The position numbers and the translations under genes are program-made. Below are positions 62,045-64,000 of a stretch of DNA of 64,000 bases, piece after piece; within the stretch, counting starts at the first letter, position 1; every line of letters begins with the position of its first letter. The notes under the pieces are model-generated. The model was not told the DNA's origin and did not search any database. It saw only the letters and a program-made list of their open reading frames with translations. This DNA comes from Tenacibaculum haliotis. GTDB taxonomy: Bacteria > Bacteroidota > Bacteroidia > Flavobacteriales > Flavobacteriaceae. The DNA is taken from the NCBI RefSeq assembly GCF_025215075.1, contig NZ_JAOBTH010000029.1:1-64000 (forward strand), written 5' to 3'.

Positions 62045-64000
62045 ATGAAAGCATTTATTAACAAAATAGTACTTAACCTATTCTTAGCAACACTTCTTAT
62101 TGGATGCTCTAAAACTGAAAGCAAAAAACAACTTACTGCCGATCAGTACAAAACAGCCGCTAGCCATATGAACAGAAGTTTATATGGTTTAGTGTACAAT
62201 AAAGTTTCTGGAAGTACATTTAGTGCGCAAAACCACCTAGTGTATTCTACTACAAATAAAAGTGGAAAAAAATTTATTTTAGTTGATGTTAACGCTAAAA
62301 CTAAAATAGCCGCTTTTGATCACAGTAAACTTGCTGAAAGTTTATCAAAAGAATTAAATGAAGAGGTCGACAAAAATAAGTTACCTATTTATAACGTTTC
62401 TTTACCTGAAGATGTAAAAACACTAAACTTTACTTTAAAGAGACAAAAGTATTCTTGTAATTTAGACGACTATTCTATTTCAAAAATCACTTCTGAAAGA
62501 AAAAGAGCTAGTAGAACAGAACATGTTTCACCAAATGGAAAATTGGCAGCATATATAGATAGCTACAATCTTTGGATTAAAGATTTAGACACTGGCAAAA
62601 AAACACAACTTACTTTTGATGGTGAAAAAGATTATGGATATGCAACTAACAATGCAGGATGGATTAAAAGTGATGGAGCCGTTTTAAAATGGTCTCCAAA
62701 CTCTGATAAAATAGCTACTTTTCAACAAGATTCAAGAGAAGTTGGAATGATGTACTTAACCTCTACAAATGTTGGTCATCCTAAACTTGAAGCATGGAAA
62801 CATCCACTACCTGGCGATAAAACTATTTTTACAATAGAACGTGTAATTATTCATTTAGGAGCAAAACCTAAAACTGTACGTTTAAAAATGAATAAAGATT
62901 TTCAAAGAGGAACTACTACAGATCATATTGCCGGATGGGATAATGAATTGTTAGATGCTCAGTGGAAAAAAGACGGTTCGCAGTTTGCTTTTGTTTCTGG
63001 TTCTAGAGATCATAAAATAGCACATTTACAAATAGCTAATTCAAACACAGGTGAAGTTACATCTATACATAAAGAAGAAGTAGCAACCTTTTACGAATCT
63101 GGTGTAAATGCTGAAAACTGGAAAGTTTTATTTGATTCAAATGAATTTATTTGGTACTCAGAAAAAAGTAATTGGGGACATCTTTATTTATATGATATAA
63201 CTACAAAACAATTAAAAAACCAAATTACTACTGGAAATTGGATTGTAAAACAAGTTAAAAATATAGATTCAAAAAGCAAGAAAATCTATTTCTTAGCAGC
63301 TGGAAAAGAAGAAGGAAATCCGTATCATGATTATTACTACAGTGTTAATTTTGATGGTTCTGAGCTGACAAACATAACTCCCGAAAAAGGAACACATACT
63401 GTTAAGTTTTCTGATGATTACTCTTATTTTGTAGATACGTATTCATCAACCACCAACCCTCCTATTTCAGTTTTAAGAAATAATAAAGGAGAAAAAGTTC
63501 TAGATTTAGAAACTGCGGATATCACTGCTTTAAAAGAAAAAAATTGGCAACAACCAATAGAATTCTCAGTAAAAGCACGTGATAATAAAACAGCTATTTA
63601 TGGTATTATGTGTATTCCTAGTCATTATGACGAACGCAAAAAATACCCAGTATTAAATTATATTTATCCTGGTCCACAATCTGGTAGTGTTGGTAATTAT
63701 AAGTTTAAACCTGTTTGGAGAGATTTTCAAGCAATGGCAGAATTAGGTTTTGTAGTTGTAGCTGTTGATGCAATGGGAACTCCAATGCGATCTAAATCAT
63801 TTCATGATGCGTATTATGGTAACATGGGAGATAATGGTTTACCTGATAATATTACAGCAATAAAACAGTTAGCTCAAAAATACAAAGGAATGGATATTGA
63901 ACGTGTAGGTATTTGGGGACACTCTGGTGGAGGATTCGCTTCAACACGTGCTGTTTTTGCATATCCTGATTTTTATGATGTAGCAGTTTCTGGTGCAGGT
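62045..64000 (+). CDS. S9-family prolyl oligopeptidase / dipeptidyl peptidase IV-like lipoprotein (3' end outside window)
   Basis: 652 codons to the edge with no stop. Lipoprotein signal (1-20, lipobox LLIGC), a beta-propeller region rich in WSPNS/WDNE/FVSGSRD repeats (about 60-500), and the catalytic alpha/beta-hydrolase domain. The nucleophile is Ser627 in GIWGHSGGGFAS; the Asp and His of the triad lie beyond the window. It removes dipeptides or oligopeptides outside the inner membrane and would feed the M20 dipeptidase encoded just upstream. Confidence 0.92.
   Translation, partial: MKAFINKIVLNLFLATLLIGCSKTESKKQLTADQYKTAASHMNRSLYGLVYNKVSGSTFSAQNHLVYSTTNKSGKKFILVDVNAKTKIAAFDHSKLAESLSKELNEEVDKNKLPIYNVSLPEDVKTLNFTLKRQKYSCNLDDYSISKITSERKRASRTEHVSPNGKLAAYIDSYNLWIKDLDTGKKTQLTFDGEKDYGYATNNAGWIKSDGAVLKWSPNSDKIATFQQDSREVGMMYLTSTNVGHPKLEAWKHPLPGDKTIFTIERVIIHLGAKPKTVRLKMNKDFQRGTTTDHIAGWDNELLDAQWKKDGSQFAFVSGSRDHKIAHLQIANSNTGEVTSIHKEEVATFYESGVNAENWKVLFDSNEFIWYSEKSNWGHLYLYDITTKQLKNQITTGNWIVKQVKNIDSKSKKIYFLAAGKEEGNPYHDYYYSVNFDGSELTNITPEKGTHTVKFSDDYSYFVDTYSSTTNPPISVLRNNKGEKVLDLETADITALKEKNWQQPIEFSVKARDNKTAIYGIMCIPSHYDERKKYPVLNYIYPGPQSGSVGNYKFKPVWRDFQAMAELGFVVVAVDAMGTPMRSKSFHDAYYGNMGDNGLPDNITAIKQLAQKYKGMDIERVGIWGHSGGGFASTRAVFAYPDFYDVAVSGAG

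Overview
The window is chromosomal DNA from a member of the Bacteroidota, almost certainly family Flavobacteriaceae. The evidence is the low-GC, AT-rich composition; SusC-like TonB receptors with an N-terminal carboxypeptidase-like domain; a primary sigma factor of only 287 residues; the PorT/SprT protein of the type IX secretion system; archaeal-type prolyl-tRNA synthetase; and repeated promoter motifs of the Bacteroidetes type (TTG, 18-20 bases, TAnnTTTG). The gene set resembles marine genera such as Tenacibaculum or Polaribacter, but I cannot fix the genus. No rRNA operon, CRISPR array, insertion sequence or prophage was seen.

Layout. 1-3300: a minus-strand metal-handling cassette (HYC_CC_PP-type protein, TonB receptor, HMA protein). 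3366-5690: a GAF-type methionine sulfoxide reductase, a short transcript unit with a 41-codon ORF, and purH. 5772-11338: the rod-shape operon mreB-mreC-mreD-mrdA-rodA. 11755-14240: rpsT, two tRNA-Glu genes, proS. 14387-19381: a low-complexity lipoprotein, an OmpP1/FadL porin, then nfu-ubiE-porT. 19430-21318: an ECF sigma factor, a 64-residue protein and a CmpX-like channel, followed by two tandem hairpin RNAs with a G-run loop. 21540-25289: rpoD, rpe, a CBS protein divergent from a Crp-like regulator, tRNA-Arg, yqeY. 25361-40733: a complete minus-strand division and cell-wall (dcw) cluster in the order mraZ-rsmH-ftsL-ftsI-murE-mraY-murD-ftsW-murG-murC-ftsQ-ftsA-ftsZ.

40937-46554: plus-strand genes for a hydrolase, engB, a pseudouridine synthase, an AlkB-like membrane monooxygenase, an aldehyde dehydrogenase, a nitroreductase and a small membrane protein. 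46576-52541: penicillin acylase, a DegT aminotransferase, galE, fabD. 52922-58944: a YbdG-like channel, an OppC-type permease, and an iron-uptake pair (TonB receptor and PepSY membrane protein). 59015-64000: a thioesterase, an endonuclease, tRNA-Leu, an M20 dipeptidase, and an S9 peptidase cut by the window edge.

The mre/rodA and dcw blocks together encode both the elongation machinery (MreBCD, PBP2, RodA) and the division machinery (FtsZAQLIW) plus lipid II synthesis (MurC-G, MraY). Most of the window is core housekeeping. The less ordinary signals are the tandem G-loop RNAs beside the sigma/channel module (19434-19675), the short promoter-ORF-terminator unit at 3834-4086, three 10-bp-phased putative MraZ boxes (40774-40801), a repeated motif in the FtsZ linker, and two families of palindromic intergenic repeats.
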